A stretch of 64,000 nucleotides of DNA from Adlercreutzia equolifaciens DSM 19450 (GTDB lineage Bacteria; Actinomycetota; Coriobacteriia; Coriobacteriales; Eggerthellaceae), in assembly GCF_000478885.1 (NCBI RefSeq), contig NC_022567.1:1612001-1676000 (forward strand), given 5' to 3'. Shown piece by piece: positions 51,357 to 59,955 of the stretch (positions within the stretch are counted from its first letter, which is position 1; the number at the start of each line of letters is the position of its first letter). The position numbers and the translations under genes were made by a program. Below the pieces are notes generated by a model that was given only the letters and a program-made list of their open reading frames with translations, had not been told where the DNA came from and searched no databases.

Positions 51357-52268
51357 CTAGTCGATGATGTCGGTGTTGGAGGGATGGCTGCGCTCGTAGT
51401 AGCGGAGGATCTCCTGGGCGGTTTCCTCCACGGCGCGGCCCTCGGTGTGCACGACGATGCAGCCGAGTCGGCGCATGAGGGCGCGGCTGGCTTCCAGGTC
51501 GCGGTAGATGTACTCGGGATCGGCGTAGTTCTTCGCGAGCATGACGAACTGGCCGCCGCCGGCCTTCCCCGCCGCCTTCTTGATGCGCTTGCGGCGGATG
51601 TCCAGCAGCACCTCCGGCGTGATCATGAGCCCGAACAGGCGCGTGCGATCGACGTCGAAGATCTGCGAGGGCGGCTCGGTGGTGGGGTCCAGCGGCACAT
51701 TGGCGACGCGCAACCCCTGCTGAGCCAGATAGATGGAAAGCGGCGTTTTGGAAGAGCGCGAGACCCCCAAAAGCACGATGTCGGCCTTCGTGAGGTCCTC
51801 GGAGTTCTGGCCGTCGTCGTGGGCGATGGTGAACTCCAAGGCACCGATGCGCTTGAAGTAGTTGTGATCCACCACGCGCAGCATGCCGGGCTTGCCCACC
51901 GGCTCCATGCCGCTCATCTCGGAGACGGCGGCGACAGCGGCCGTGAGCACGTCCACGGCCACGATATGGGGATGCTCTGCCAAAAAGCCCTGCAACGGCT
52001 CGCGAATGTCGGCGTTGACCAGCGTGTACATGACGAGCATGCGGTCGTCGCCGAGCACCTCCTCGTGGTGCCGCGCATGTTCCAGCAGGTATCCGCGCAC
52101 CTCCTCGAAGCTCTTCACCTTCGAGAAGATCTCGAGGTGCGGGCTCGTGACGCCGAACTGGGCCGCGGCGGCGCGCGCCACCACCTGGGCCGTCTCGCCG
52201 ATAGAATCGGAGATGATGTGGATGGTGGGCACGCGAGCCGCGCGCTCAGCCGGCGTTTTATTGTGCAT
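51357..52268 (-). CDS. PPDK regulatory protein (bifunctional kinase/pyrophosphorylase, DUF299 family)
   Basis: 303 residues. Members of this family inactivate pyruvate phosphate dikinase by ADP-dependent phosphorylation of the Thr two residues before the catalytic His, and reactivate it by phosphate-dependent removal. Signatures are ISDSIGETAQ (residues 19-28) and the P-loop GVSRSSKTPLS (168-178). The ATG overlaps the glyS stop by one base (TAATG), so it is translationally coupled to glyS. Its target enzyme is encoded 2.7 kb downstream, beyond the endonuclease island. The paralogous target PEP synthase is not in the window, so PPDK is the likely substrate. Confidence 0.95.
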   Translation of the reverse strand: MHNKTPAERAARVPTIHIISDSIGETAQVVARAAAAQFGVTSPHLEIFSKVKSFEEVRGYLLEHARHHEEVLGDDRMLVMYTLVNADIREPLQGFLAEHPHIVAVDVLTAAVAAVSEMSGMEPVGKPGMLRVVDHNYFKRIGALEFTIAHDDGQNSEDLTKADIVLLGVSRSSKTPLSIYLAQQGLRVANVPLDPTTEPPSQIFDVDRTRLFGLMITPEVLLDIRRKRIKKAAGKAGGGQFVMLAKNYADPEYIYRDLEASRALMRRLGCIVVHTEGRAVEETAQEILRYYERSHPSNTDIID

Positions 52269-54355
52269 TATTTTTTCGCCATCTGGGAGAAGTCGGCCAC
52301 GTGGGCGAAGACGTTGGCGAAGCGGTTCAAGAGCTTCAGGCGGTTCGCGCGAACCTCCGGATCCTCGTCCATGACCATGGTGGTGTCGAAGAACTCGTCC
52401 ACCGGCGCGCGCAGGGCCGCCAGGGCCACGAGGGCGTCGGCGTAGCGGTCGTCGGCGAGAGCGGCGGCCACGTTGCCCTCGGCGGTGGCCACGGCCTCGG
52501 CGAGCGCCGTTTCCACATCCGTGAGCTCAGCTTTCTTGTAGCCGGTGCCCAGACCGATCTCGCGCAGGTTGTTCGCGCGGGCAAAAGCGGTGGCCAAGTC
52601 GTCGAAGACCTGCGGGTTCTCGGTGCGGGCGGCCTCCAGAGCCCGAGCGCGGCGGGCAAGCACGATCGGCTCCTCGATGCCGCAAGCGAGCACGGCGTCG
52701 ATGGTGTCGGCCTTCACGCCGGCGTCGCGCAGGGCCACCTTCTCGCGGGTGATAAAGAAGTCGATGATCTCGCGGCGCACCTCGGCGTTGTCGAACTGAA
52801 GCCCGGCCTCGCGGTAGATGATGAGCGAGCCGTCGATGGTCTCCACCAGGCTGATCGGCAGGCCCGTCTCCTCCAGGATGGCCAGCACGCCCAGGGCGGC
52901 GCGGCGCAGGGCGAAGGGATCGGAGGAGCCGGTGGGCGCCTGGCCCACGGCGAACAGGCCGCAGATGGTGTCGATCTTGTCGGAGAGCGCCACCACCTGG
53001 CCGATGATGTCGGTGGGGATGGCGTCGCCGGAGAAGCGCGGGCGATAGTGCTCGGCGATGGCGCGGGCCACGCGAGGCGCCTCGCCGGCGGCGGTGGCGT
53101 AGTAGCTGCCCATGATGCCCTGGACGCTCGTGAACTCGATGACGGCGCTCGTCACCAGGTCGGCCTTGGCCAGGTAGGCCGATCGCGCGATGTCGCGCAT
53201 CTCGGCGGCCTCGATGCCGGCGGCCGACGTGATGCGGGCCGACAGCTTCACCACGCGGGCGGTCTTGTCGCGCATGGTGCCCAGCGCCTCCTGGAAGACC
53301 ACTTCATCGAGGCGATCGACGTAGGCATCCAGCGGCAGCTTCAAGTCCTCGTCGTAGAAGAACTTCGCGTCGTAGAGGCGGGCGGCCACCACACGCTCGT
53401 TGCCGTCGACGATGGTGTCCTCGTGGGCCGGGTCGCCGTTGGAGACGATGATGAACTTGTTGGTGAGCTTGCCCGCCTCGTCGTACAGCGGGAAGTAGCG
53501 CTGGTGCATGAGCATGGCGTCGACGATGATCTCCTCGGGAACCTTCAGGAACTCCTCGTCGAAGGTGCCCACCATGGGGGTGGGGTACTCGGAGAGGTTG
53601 ATGACCTCGGTGAGCGTCTTGGCCGGCAGATCGGCGGTGAAGCCGGTGGCCGCCTCGATGGCCGCCACGCCCTTGCGGATGACCGCCTCGCGGGCCTCTT
53701 GGGTGGGCACGACGAAGGCGCCCTCCACCACGGACACGAGGTCGTCGGCCGAGGCCACGGTGTGCGGGCCGGGGGCCAGGAAGCGATGGCCGCGCGTCTC
53801 GCGATCGGCAACGAGTCCCGCGTACTCCACGGGAATCACCGTGTTACCCAGAAGCGCCACCAGCCAGCGCACCGGGCGCGAGAACATCTCGGTCGTGATG
53901 CCCCAGCGGCAGGACTTCGGCCAGGAGATGCCGTCGATGACGCCGCGCAGCACCTCGGGCAGCAGGGCCGCCACATCCTGGGAGGGAACCTGCCGCACGG
54001 CGTAGACGTACTCGGTGCCGTTCTCGTCGCGGCGCTCGAGCGCGTCCACGTCGAGCCCCTTGCCGCGGGCGAAGCCGATGGCGGCCTTGGTGGGGTTGCC
54101 CGCCTCGTCGAAGGCGATCTTGGCGGCGGGCCCGCGGAAGACCTCTTCCAAAGCCTCGGTTCGGGCGGCCACGTCGGCCACGATGGCGATGAGGCGGCGC
54201 GGGCTCGTGTAGATGGCCACCTCCCCGTGGGGGATGCGCACGGCATCCAGGGCCGCAGGCACGAGCTCGGCCAGCTGCTCGGTAGCGCGCTTCAAATCGA
54301 AGGCGGGAATCTCCTCGGTGCCGATCTCGAAGGCGAGGGTTGCGGTATCGGACAT
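52268..54355 (-). CDS. glyS: Glycyl-tRNA synthetase beta subunit
   Basis: 695 residues, normal for the beta chain of the bacterial alpha2-beta2 enzyme that charges tRNA-Gly. Begins ATLAFEIGTEEIPAFDL and contains YTSPRRL, GHRFLAP, YPTPMVGTFD, MLMHQRYFPL and an HD-like central region (KADLVTSAVIEFTSVQGIMG), ending in the anticodon-binding helical domain (DEFFDTTMVMDEDPEVRANRL). The ATG lies three bases after the glyQ stop, so the subunits are co-translated in the usual alpha-beta order. Confidence 0.98.
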   Translation of the reverse strand: MSDTATLAFEIGTEEIPAFDLKRATEQLAELVPAALDAVRIPHGEVAIYTSPRRLIAIVADVAARTEALEEVFRGPAAKIAFDEAGNPTKAAIGFARGKGLDVDALERRDENGTEYVYAVRQVPSQDVAALLPEVLRGVIDGISWPKSCRWGITTEMFSRPVRWLVALLGNTVIPVEYAGLVADRETRGHRFLAPGPHTVASADDLVSVVEGAFVVPTQEAREAVIRKGVAAIEAATGFTADLPAKTLTEVINLSEYPTPMVGTFDEEFLKVPEEIIVDAMLMHQRYFPLYDEAGKLTNKFIIVSNGDPAHEDTIVDGNERVVAARLYDAKFFYDEDLKLPLDAYVDRLDEVVFQEALGTMRDKTARVVKLSARITSAAGIEAAEMRDIARSAYLAKADLVTSAVIEFTSVQGIMGSYYATAAGEAPRVARAIAEHYRPRFSGDAIPTDIIGQVVALSDKIDTICGLFAVGQAPTGSSDPFALRRAALGVLAILEETGLPISLVETIDGSLIIYREAGLQFDNAEVRREIIDFFITREKVALRDAGVKADTIDAVLACGIEEPIVLARRARALEAARTENPQVFDDLATAFARANNLREIGLGTGYKKAELTDVETALAEAVATAEGNVAAALADDRYADALVALAALRAPVDEFFDTTMVMDEDPEVRANRLKLLNRFANVFAHVADFSQMAKK

Positions 54356-54358
54356 CTT

Positions 54359-55507
54359 CTAGGCCTCCTTCTCGGACGGATCGGACGACTCGGACGGGGC
54401 GGAGACGGCGTCCTCGGCGATGGTCACGAACTCAAAGGCGCGCTCGGAGCGATCGCCCGCAGCGGCCGCGGCGCCGGGGCACCCGCCACCGGATGCGGGC
54501 TCGGGGCACGCCGGCACGACGTTGGCGGCTTCCTCGACAGCCGGCTTCGCGAGCGGGTCGGGCACGTCGGCGAGCAGGGCGTCCAAATCGGAGGTGTCCA
54601 CGTCCATTCCCACGACGTTCTTCATGTAGGACGCGCAGCAAGCCTTGGCGAGCGTGCGCACGCGCAGGATGTAGGCCATGCGCTCGGTGGCGGAGATGAC
54701 GCCGCGGGCATCGAGCAGGTTGAAGGCGTGGCAGCACTTCAGCACCGAGTCGTAGGCCGGCAGCGGGAGCGACGCCTTCAGGGTGCGCAGGCACTCCACC
54801 TCGCGATCGGCGAACTCCTGGAAGAGGAACTCGGTGTCAGCCACTTCGAAGTTGAACGCGGAGTACTCGCGCTCGTTCTCCAGGTACACGTCGCCGTAGG
54901 TGAACACCACGCCGTCGTCGCCGCGGGCCCACACGATGTCGTACATGTTGTCGACGCCCTGGACGAACATGGTGAGGCGCTCCAGGCCGTAGGCGATCTC
55001 CACGGGCACCGGGTCGCACTCGAAGCCGCCCACCTGCTGGAAGTAGGTGAACTGGGTCACTTCCATGCCGTCGATCCAGATCTCCCAGCCCAGGCCCCAG
55101 GCGCCCAGCGTCGGGCTCTCCCAGTCGTCTTCCACGAAGCGCACGTCGTGGGCCGAGATATCGATGCCGATGGCCTCAAGAGAGCCCAGATACAGATCCT
55201 GGATGTTGTCGGGCGAGGGCTTGATGAGCACCTGGAACTGGTAGTAGAACTGCCCGCGGTTGGGGTTCTCGCCGTAGCGGCCGTCGGTGGGACGGCGGCA
55301 GCCCTGCACGTAGCAGGTGCGCCAGGTGTCGGGCCCCAGCGAGCGCAGCGTGGTGGCCGGGGCGTTCGTGCCGGCGCCCACCTCGTTGTCGTAGGGCTGC
55401 AGCACCACGCAACCGGTGCTCGCCCAGTAGCGCTGCAGGTTCATGATGACGTCTTGGAAGGTGGGGGGCGTCGCCTTCCCGACCTTCTCGGCAGTGTCTG
55501 GTGCCAT
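54359..55507 (-). CDS. glyQ: Glycyl-tRNA synthetase alpha subunit
   Basis: 382 residues. The catalytic class II chain: TFQDVIMNLQRYWASTGC, GAGTNAPATTLRSLG, RPTDGRYGENPNR, WEIWIDGMEVTQFTYFQQ and the motif 3 region VEIAYGLERLTMFVQG are all present. Family members are usually about 300 residues. Here a poorly conserved tail of about 80 residues follows (Ala/Pro/Gly/Ser-rich, two Cys-Pro pairs, acidic end), probably disordered. An AGGAG precedes the ATG. It lies 18 bases after lepB and three bases before glyS, within one transcription unit. Confidence 0.98.
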   Translation of the reverse strand: MAPDTAEKVGKATPPTFQDVIMNLQRYWASTGCVVLQPYDNEVGAGTNAPATTLRSLGPDTWRTCYVQGCRRPTDGRYGENPNRGQFYYQFQVLIKPSPDNIQDLYLGSLEAIGIDISAHDVRFVEDDWESPTLGAWGLGWEIWIDGMEVTQFTYFQQVGGFECDPVPVEIAYGLERLTMFVQGVDNMYDIVWARGDDGVVFTYGDVYLENEREYSAFNFEVADTEFLFQEFADREVECLRTLKASLPLPAYDSVLKCCHAFNLLDARGVISATERMAYILRVRTLAKACCASYMKNVVGMDVDTSDLDALLADVPDPLAKPAVEEAANVVPACPEPASGGGCPGAAAAAGDRSERAFEFVTIAEDAVSAPSESSDPSEKEA

Positions 55508-55525
55508 GGGTCTCCTTTGCTCGAA

Positions 55526-56140
55526 TTACAGCGGGCCGACGTCGGTCAGCGGCCAGTAGATGAATATCGCCTTTCCCGTGACGCTCGACTCCTTGATGGC
55601 GCCGAAGTAACGGGAATCCTGGGAATTGGTGCGGTTGTCCCCCATGACCCACAGGCCGCCTTCGGGCACCGTGTAGGGGTAGTCGATGGTAAGCCCGTAG
55701 TAGGGCGTCAGCGGGTAGGACGGCTCGCCGCGGGTGTAGGGCTCGTCCTGCAGCACGCCATCTACATAGACGCGGCCGTCGCGCAGATCGACGGTCTGGC
55801 CGCCCACGGCGATGACGCGCTTGATGAGGATGCGGCCGCCCTGCTCCGGATCGGGGTCTTGGAAGGTGACGATGTCGCCGGGCGCCGGGTCGCTACCGTA
55901 GTAGGTGATCTTCTCGGAGAAGACCATGTCGCCGGGCATGATGGTCTCCTCCATGGAGCCGGAGGGGATTTCGTAGGCTTGGAAGACGAAGGTGCGCAGC
56001 CCCCAGGAGAGCAGCACCACGAGAACCACGAGCACGAGCACGGAGAGCACCGTGCGCAGAAAGCTCGAGGCGCGCGAAGGACGGGGCTGGGGCTGCGGCT
56101 GGTAGGCGTAAGGATCGGTCCCATAGCCGTTGTCGTACAT
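55526..56140 (-). CDS. lepB: Signal peptidase I
   Basis: 204 residues. A cytoplasmic Gln/Pro-rich N-terminus precedes one membrane span (about residues 29-47, VLSVLVLVVLVVLL). The catalytic Ser62 lies in IPSGSMEETI and the general-base Lys107 in RILIKRVIAVGG; the C-terminal box GDNRTNSQDSRYFG is intact. It cleaves signal peptides of exported proteins on the outer face of the membrane and could process those of this window, though no specific link is shown. Located between trmD and glyQ on the same strand, 46 and 18 bases away. Confidence 0.97.
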   Translation of the reverse strand: MYDNGYGTDPYAYQPQPQPRPSRASSFLRTVLSVLVLVVLVVLLSWGLRTFVFQAYEIPSGSMEETIMPGDMVFSEKITYYGSDPAPGDIVTFQDPDPEQGGRILIKRVIAVGGQTVDLRDGRVYVDGVLQDEPYTRGEPSYPLTPYYGLTIDYPYTVPEGGLWVMGDNRTNSQDSRYFGAIKESSVTGKAIFIYWPLTDVGPL

Positions 56141-56186
56141 CTTCGGGATGCCCCTTCCACGTCTGCGCTCACAATTGTCGGAAACG

Positions 56187-57125
56187 CTATGATACCCCTT
56201 CGGCCGCGCCCGTCGGCGCTGGTTCCAACAACTTCAAAAATTTCTGGTCAGCGGGGGTAAGGCGCCCCGCGGCCTCGGCAGCGGCGATGAGGTCGGGGCG
56301 GGCGGAGGCCGTGCGGGCGAGGGACTGCTCGCGGCGCCAACGCGCGATGGCGGCGTGGTTGCCGCTCGTGAGCACCTCGGGCACCGCCATGCCGCGAAAG
56401 TCGGCGGGGCGTGTGTACTGGGGATATTCCAGAAGGCCGCTGGTGAAGGACTCGTCCACGGGGCCTTCGGCCGCCCCCAGCACGCCGGGCAGCTTGCGCA
56501 CCGCGGCATCGATGACCACCATGGAGGCCAGCTCGCCGGAGGTGAGCACGTAGTCCCCCAGCGAGATGACGTGGTCGGCCAGGGCGTAGACACGCTCGTC
56601 GATGCCCTCGTAGTGGCCGCAGATGAACAGCAGGTGGTCGGCGGCGGCGAGCTTATCGGCGTAGGCGTCGTCGAAGGGGCGGCCCTGGGGGGCGAGGAAG
56701 ACGATTTGGGGGCGGTGTTGTTGCGACTCCCCCTGGGGCGGGGCTGCGGGGTACCCTGATTCGCTCAGACAGTCCTCGCTCTGCGAAACAGCCCACTGGG
56801 CTGTTTCGTTCGCTGCGGAACTCGCTCGGTCAGGGCACCCCGTATCCCCGCCGGGCTCCCCCTTGGCCGCGGCAAGTTTTGCCTCCACGACGTCTTTTCC
56901 CAGAATGGCTTCTACCGCCTCGAAGATGGGGTCGCACTTCATGACGAGGCCGGCGCCGCCGCCGTAGGGGTCGTCGTCGGTGGTGCGGTGGCGGTCGTGG
57001 GTCCAGTCGCGCAGGTCGTGGGCGCGAAATTCCAAGATGCCCTTCTCCTGGGCGCGCTTCATCATGGACTCGCCCATGACCGAGTCGTACATATGCGGGA
57101 ACGTGGAGAGGGTTTCGATGAGCAT
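56187..57125 (-). CDS. trmD: tRNA (guanine-N1)-methyltransferase with in-frame insertion
   Basis: 312 residues from the ATG at 57125; an upstream in-frame extension overlaps rimM in another phase and is rejected. It methylates G37 of tRNAs using S-adenosylmethionine. Signatures are LIETLSTFPHMY, DDDPYGGGAGLVMK, FLAPQGRPFDD, LLFICGHYEGIDERV and the trefoil-knot SLGDYVLTSGELASMVVIDA. Residues 91-133 (nt 56727-56855, 43 codons) are an extra segment rich in Ser, Ala, Glu and Pro, encoded by a nested palindrome. It interrupts the loop between the A-A-K-G-E helix end and the I-V-F-L-A-P-Q-G-R strand. Remove it and a normal-length TrmD remains. The enzyme is essential in known bacteria, so the insertion is presumably tolerated. 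Confidence 0.96.
   Translation of the reverse strand: MLIETLSTFPHMYDSVMGESMMKRAQEKGILEFRAHDLRDWTHDRHRTTDDDPYGGGAGLVMKCDPIFEAVEAILGKDVVEAKLAAAKGEPGGDTGCPDRASSAANETAQWAVSQSEDCLSESGYPAAPPQGESQQHRPQIVFLAPQGRPFDDAYADKLAAADHLLFICGHYEGIDERVYALADHVISLGDYVLTSGELASMVVIDAAVRKLPGVLGAAEGPVDESFTSGLLEYPQYTRPADFRGMAVPEVLTSGNHAAIARWRREQSLARTASARPDLIAAAEAAGRLTPADQKFLKLLEPAPTGAAEGVS
56727..56863 (-). mobile_element. Palindromic element P1 inserted in frame in trmD
   Basis: An 8-base direct repeat (CTCCCCCT on the plus strand) lies at 56727-56734 and 56856-56863, like a target duplication. One repeat plus the enclosed DNA is 129 bases, exactly 43 codons. The outer stem pairs 56747-56759 with 56830-56842 (12 of 13), extended after a 3-base internal loop by 56737-56743 with 56846-56852. 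The inner stem is 56784-56794 with 56798-56808 (11 of 11, loop ACT). Between the stems lie GAGCGAGTTCCGCAG (plus 56813-56827, minus orientation) and GCGAGGACTGTCTGAGCGA (within plus 56760-56780), both shared with element P2. No transposase is encoded. Confidence 0.8.
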
Positions 57126-57183
57126 AGGATCCCCCTGTCGATGGGTGGCGCGGACGGGCGGAAAAGACGACGCGCGGGGCGTC

Positions 57184-57708
57184 CTACAGATCGAGCAGGC
57201 CGGCGGGCAGGGACACGTCGATGCGGCGGCCGTCCTCGTCCACTTCGACGATGAACTCGTCCACCAGCGGGATGAGCGCCTCTCCCCCCTCGGCGCGGCG
57301 CACCGTGAGCAAAGGCTGGGTCGCGCGCTCGGCGACTTCCACGACCTCGCCCACGTATCCCGCGCACTCGTCGTGCACCGACCAGCCCTCCCAGGCGGGC
57401 AGCGCCTCGGCCTCTTCCAACACCGAGGCGTCGATGTCCTCCTCGCGAGCCAGAAGCTCGCAGCCGGCAAGAAGCTCGGCACTGCTCAGATCGGACACCT
57501 CGTCGAAGAAAACGAGCGCCTCGTTCTCGGCCCGTTCCGTCACCTCACTCACGGTGAGCGTGCGGGGCGCGTCCAGCTGAGGCGGCACGACGGCCAGCGT
57601 GAGACCGGGGTGCAGCGCAAAGGGAAGGCCCGACGCACCGCGTGCGACGAGCCCTCCGTTCAAATTCTTCGGTTTCGCCAGATAGGCGATGGACATCCAG
57701 CCGCGCAT
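57184..57708 (-). CDS. rimM: Ribosome maturation factor RimM
   Basis: 174 residues. RimM helps mature the 30S subunit head and binds ribosomal protein S19. The N-terminal domain starts IAYLAKPKNLNGGLVARGASGLPF; the C-terminal PRC-barrel shows GYVGEVVEV, LIPLVDEFIVEVDEDGRRIDVSLPAGLLDL. The start could be 57708, directly after the khpA stop, or the Met at 57696. It precedes trmD by 58 bases, the usual order. Confidence 0.93.
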   Translation of the reverse strand: MRGWMSIAYLAKPKNLNGGLVARGASGLPFALHPGLTLAVVPPQLDAPRTLTVSEVTERAENEALVFFDEVSDLSSAELLAGCELLAREEDIDASVLEEAEALPAWEGWSVHDECAGYVGEVVEVAERATQPLLTVRRAEGGEALIPLVDEFIVEVDEDGRRIDVSLPAGLLDL

Positions 57709-57963
57709 TTAGTCGATGAGCTCCACATCGACCAGCTTGCCCGACTTCGACGCGGCGGCGCGGGCCAAGGTGCGGATGGACTTGATGACCCGGCCCTGAC
57801 GGCCGATGACCTTGCCGGCATCGTCGGCGGCCACGCGGATCTCCACCATGATGTTGCCGTCCTCGGTCTCGGCGGCCGTGATGTCCAGGGCATCGGGCTC
57901 GTCGATGAGCGGACGGACGATGGCGTCGGTAAGGCCGGCGAGATCTTCCGTGAGATCGGCCAT
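57709..57963 (-). CDS. khpA: KH-domain RNA-binding protein KhpA
   Basis: 84 residues. A single KH domain with the GxxG loop in KVIGRQGRVIKSIRTLARAA. KhpA-type proteins bind RNA, often with KhpB/Jag, and affect cell division and small RNA action in Gram-positive bacteria. It lies between rpsP and rimM, the conserved position, four bases after rpsP. Confidence 0.95.
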   Translation of the reverse strand: MADLTEDLAGLTDAIVRPLIDEPDALDITAAETEDGNIMVEIRVAADDAGKVIGRQGRVIKSIRTLARAAASKSGKLVDVELID

Positions 57964-57967
57964 GGTG

Positions 57968-58213
57968 CTAGGCGTTCTCGCGGGCGATCGTCAGCAGCTT
58001 CGCGACGCGATCGGTGGGCTGGGCGCCGTCGGCGATCCAGCGGTCGACCTTCTCCATGTCGAACTGGATCAGGTGCGGATGGGTGCAGGGGTTGTAGCGG
58101 CCCACTTCCTCGATGAAGCGGCCGTCGCGCGGAGAGCGGGAATCGGCGACGACGATGCGGTAGTACGGGCGCTTCTTGGCGCCGTGGCGAGCGAGGCGAA
58201 TCTTGACTGCCAT
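57968..58213 (-). CDS. rpsP: 30S ribosomal protein S16
   Basis: 81 residues beginning MAVKIRLARHGAKKRPYYRIVVADSR, with the family motifs RDGRFIEEVGRYNP and VDRWIADGAQPTD. First gene of the rpsP-khpA-rimM-trmD run. AAGGAG lies a few bases before the ATG. Confidence 0.99.
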   Translation of the reverse strand: MAVKIRLARHGAKKRPYYRIVVADSRSPRDGRFIEEVGRYNPCTHPHLIQFDMEKVDRWIADGAQPTDRVAKLLTIARENA

Positions 58214-58292
58214 GAAATGGAACTCCTTCTTGTACTTTCATTCTCTATACGCAAGCACTGCTCGCACAGTGCGGCGAAAACAGCAATTGCTT

Positions 58293-58321
58293 ATATTACG
58301 GCTTGAGCGCGGGAAAGGCAA
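58293..58321 (-). promoter_or_regulatory. Promoter of the rpsP operon
   Basis: On the minus strand TTGCCT (plus 58316-58321) and TAATAT (plus 58293-58298) are 17 bases apart, in an AT-rich patch about 85 bases upstream of rpsP. A 6-base-pair hairpin (58255-58272, GCACTG/CAGTGC) lies in the predicted leader. Confidence 0.5.
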
Positions 58322-58336
58322 GCGCCCATCCACGAA

Positions 58337-58960
58337 CTATCCACGGACGGCGCCCGGAACGGCTGGCAACTCCACCACGCGGGTGACGAGGCGGGCGGCC
58401 AGGGCCGGGGAATGGGAGACGAAGATGAGGCCCATAGCGCGCGCCTCGGCCTCGGCGACGAGCGCCTGCCAGATCTGCGCCTGGGTCACGGCGTCCAGCA
58501 TGGTGGAGACCTCGTCGGCGATGAGGTAGCTCGGGTGCGCGCCGAGGGCCCGGGCGATGCAGAAGCGCTGCAGCTCGCCGCCGGACAGCTCATGGGGATA
58601 GCGCGAAAGCCATGCGTCGCGGATGCCCAAAAGCTCCCGCAGACGGCCCAGCTCCTCCTCGCTTGCGCCGCATTCGTCGAGACTCGCCGCCATGCGCATG
58701 CGCGGATCCAACGTCAGCTCCGGATGCTGCCCGATGAGCTGCACCGGGCACGGGCCACGCTTCGGCAGCGGGGAGCCATCGACGAGCACCTCGCCCGTCC
58801 GGGGCGCCAGATAGCCCGCCAGCACGCGGCAGAGCGTCGTCTTGCCGGTGCCGGAAGGCGCGGCCAGCTGCACGCGCTCGCCGGGGGCAACGGCGAGGGA
58901 GACGTCATCGAGAACGGGACGACCGTCGAAGGCGACGGAGAGGTGCCGGCCTTCTAGCAT
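58337..58960 (-). CDS. nikE: Nickel-type ABC importer, second ATPase
   Basis: 207 residues from the ATG at 58960, overlapping nikD by 7 bases. Walker A APSGTGKTTL, Q-loop IGQHPELTLDP, signature LSGGELQR, Walker B YLIADEVSTMLD and the switch His in FVSHS are intact. It is shorter than typical OppF/NikE proteins because the C-terminal oligopeptide/dipeptide region is absent. With nikD it would power the NikB-NikC channel. The nickel assignment rests on the operators and His-rich parts of the operon, not on this protein itself. No terminator was seen before the rpsP promoter. Confidence 0.82.
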   Translation of the reverse strand: MLEGRHLSVAFDGRPVLDDVSLAVAPGERVQLAAPSGTGKTTLCRVLAGYLAPRTGEVLVDGSPLPKRGPCPVQLIGQHPELTLDPRMRMAASLDECGASEEELGRLRELLGIRDAWLSRYPHELSGGELQRFCIARALGAHPSYLIADEVSTMLDAVTQAQIWQALVAEAEARAMGLIFVSHSPALAARLVTRVVELPAVPGAVRG

Positions 58961-59946
58961 AGCGGACCTCCTTCGGTGGGCACGACAAATCCGTGCTCGG
59001 GCAGGGCGTGCCAGAGTTGGCGGGTGAAGGGGTGGCCCAGGGTGTCGGGCGAGGCGAAGGCGGCGACCGAGGTCTCCTCCACCACGGTGCCGTCGCGGAA
59101 GACGGCGACGCGATCGGCCACGGTGAGCGCCAGCTCGATGTCGTGGGTGATGAGCATGACGCCGCCGCCGGCGTCGGCAAAGGCGCGGAAATCCGCGAGC
59201 GCCGCCTGGGCCAGCGACAGATCGAGGCCGGGCGTGGGCTCGTCGGCGATGATGAGCTTCGGCGCGTCCATGAGCGCGCAGCACAGAAGCACGCGCCGGG
59301 CCATGCCGCCGGAGAGCTCGTGGGGGTACAGGCGCGCGACCTCCTCGGCAAGGCCGTAGCGGGCGAACAACTCGGCGCGCCGGGCGCGGCGGCGGGCGGC
59401 ATCGGCGCGACGGGCCGCACCGCGTCCCCGCGGCATGCCTTCCACTTGGCGCCCCACCCGCATGAGCGGATCGAGGCTTGCCACCGATTGGGGCACAAGG
59501 GCAATGCCGCGCCCGCGCTCGGCGGCCAGGGCCGCCGCGTCCATGGGACGGCCGTCGAACCAGATGCGCCCGCGCACGAGCGCGTTGGGCTCGAACAGGC
59601 CCAGCACCGCGTCGGCCAGAAGCGTCTTGCCCGAGCCCGAGGCGCCCACCACGGCGACGATCTCCCCCTCGTGCACGGAAAGGCTCAGGGAGCGGATGAC
59701 CTCCACCTCCCGCTGGAGCGCGTCCAGATAGCGCCCCAGCCGTCCCCGATCTGCGCGCGAATCCCCTTGCGCCCTCGTCGCCGCCGCTTCCTCATCGTAC
59801 ATGAGAAACGACACGGAGAGGTCCTCCACCGTCAGCAGGTGATGGCCGTGCCCGTGGCGCGACGTGGCCGCGTGGGAGTGGTGATGATGCACCGGCTGAG
59901 CGCCGTGATCGACGGCCTCGTGGGCGATGGCAGGCTTCTCTTCCAT
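58954..59946 (-). CDS. nikD: Nickel-type ABC importer, ATPase with His-rich N-terminus
   Basis: 330 residues. Residues 9-36 hold 11 His (HHHH at 20-23, HGHGHH at 31-36), an extension likely to bind metal in the cytoplasm. Then Walker A GASGSGKTLL (101-110), Q-loop LVPQSVASLDP, signature HELSGGMARR, Walker B KLIIADEPTPGLD and switch His LITHD. An Arg-rich insertion (RGRGAARRADAARRRARRA) separates Q-loop and signature. AGGAGGGG precedes the start, 9 bases after nikC. Peptide import is the alternative for this ATPase family; the His tract argues for nickel or another transition metal. Confidence 0.85.
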   Translation of the reverse strand: MEEKPAIAHEAVDHGAQPVHHHHSHAATSRHGHGHHLLTVEDLSVSFLMYDEEAAATRAQGDSRADRGRLGRYLDALQREVEVIRSLSLSVHEGEIVAVVGASGSGKTLLADAVLGLFEPNALVRGRIWFDGRPMDAAALAAERGRGIALVPQSVASLDPLMRVGRQVEGMPRGRGAARRADAARRRARRAELFARYGLAEEVARLYPHELSGGMARRVLLCCALMDAPKLIIADEPTPGLDLSLAQAALADFRAFADAGGGVMLITHDIELALTVADRVAVFRDGTVVEETSVAAFASPDTLGHPFTRQLWHALPEHGFVVPTEGGPLC

Positions 59947-59955
59947 ACTCCCCTC

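Noticed and set aside
52301..56260. 1,319-codon plus-strand frame opposite glyS, glyQ and lepB
   Set aside because: Antisense shadow of three conserved genes.
57126..57482. N-terminal extension of the trmD frame to 57482
   Set aside because: It overlaps rimM in another phase and encodes Arg/Ser/Pro-rich sequence. The family N-terminus LIETLSTFP starts at 57125.
58961..59284. N-terminal extension of the nikE frame to 59284
   Set aside because: Arg/His-rich shadow of nikD. The ABC domain begins at the Met at 58960.
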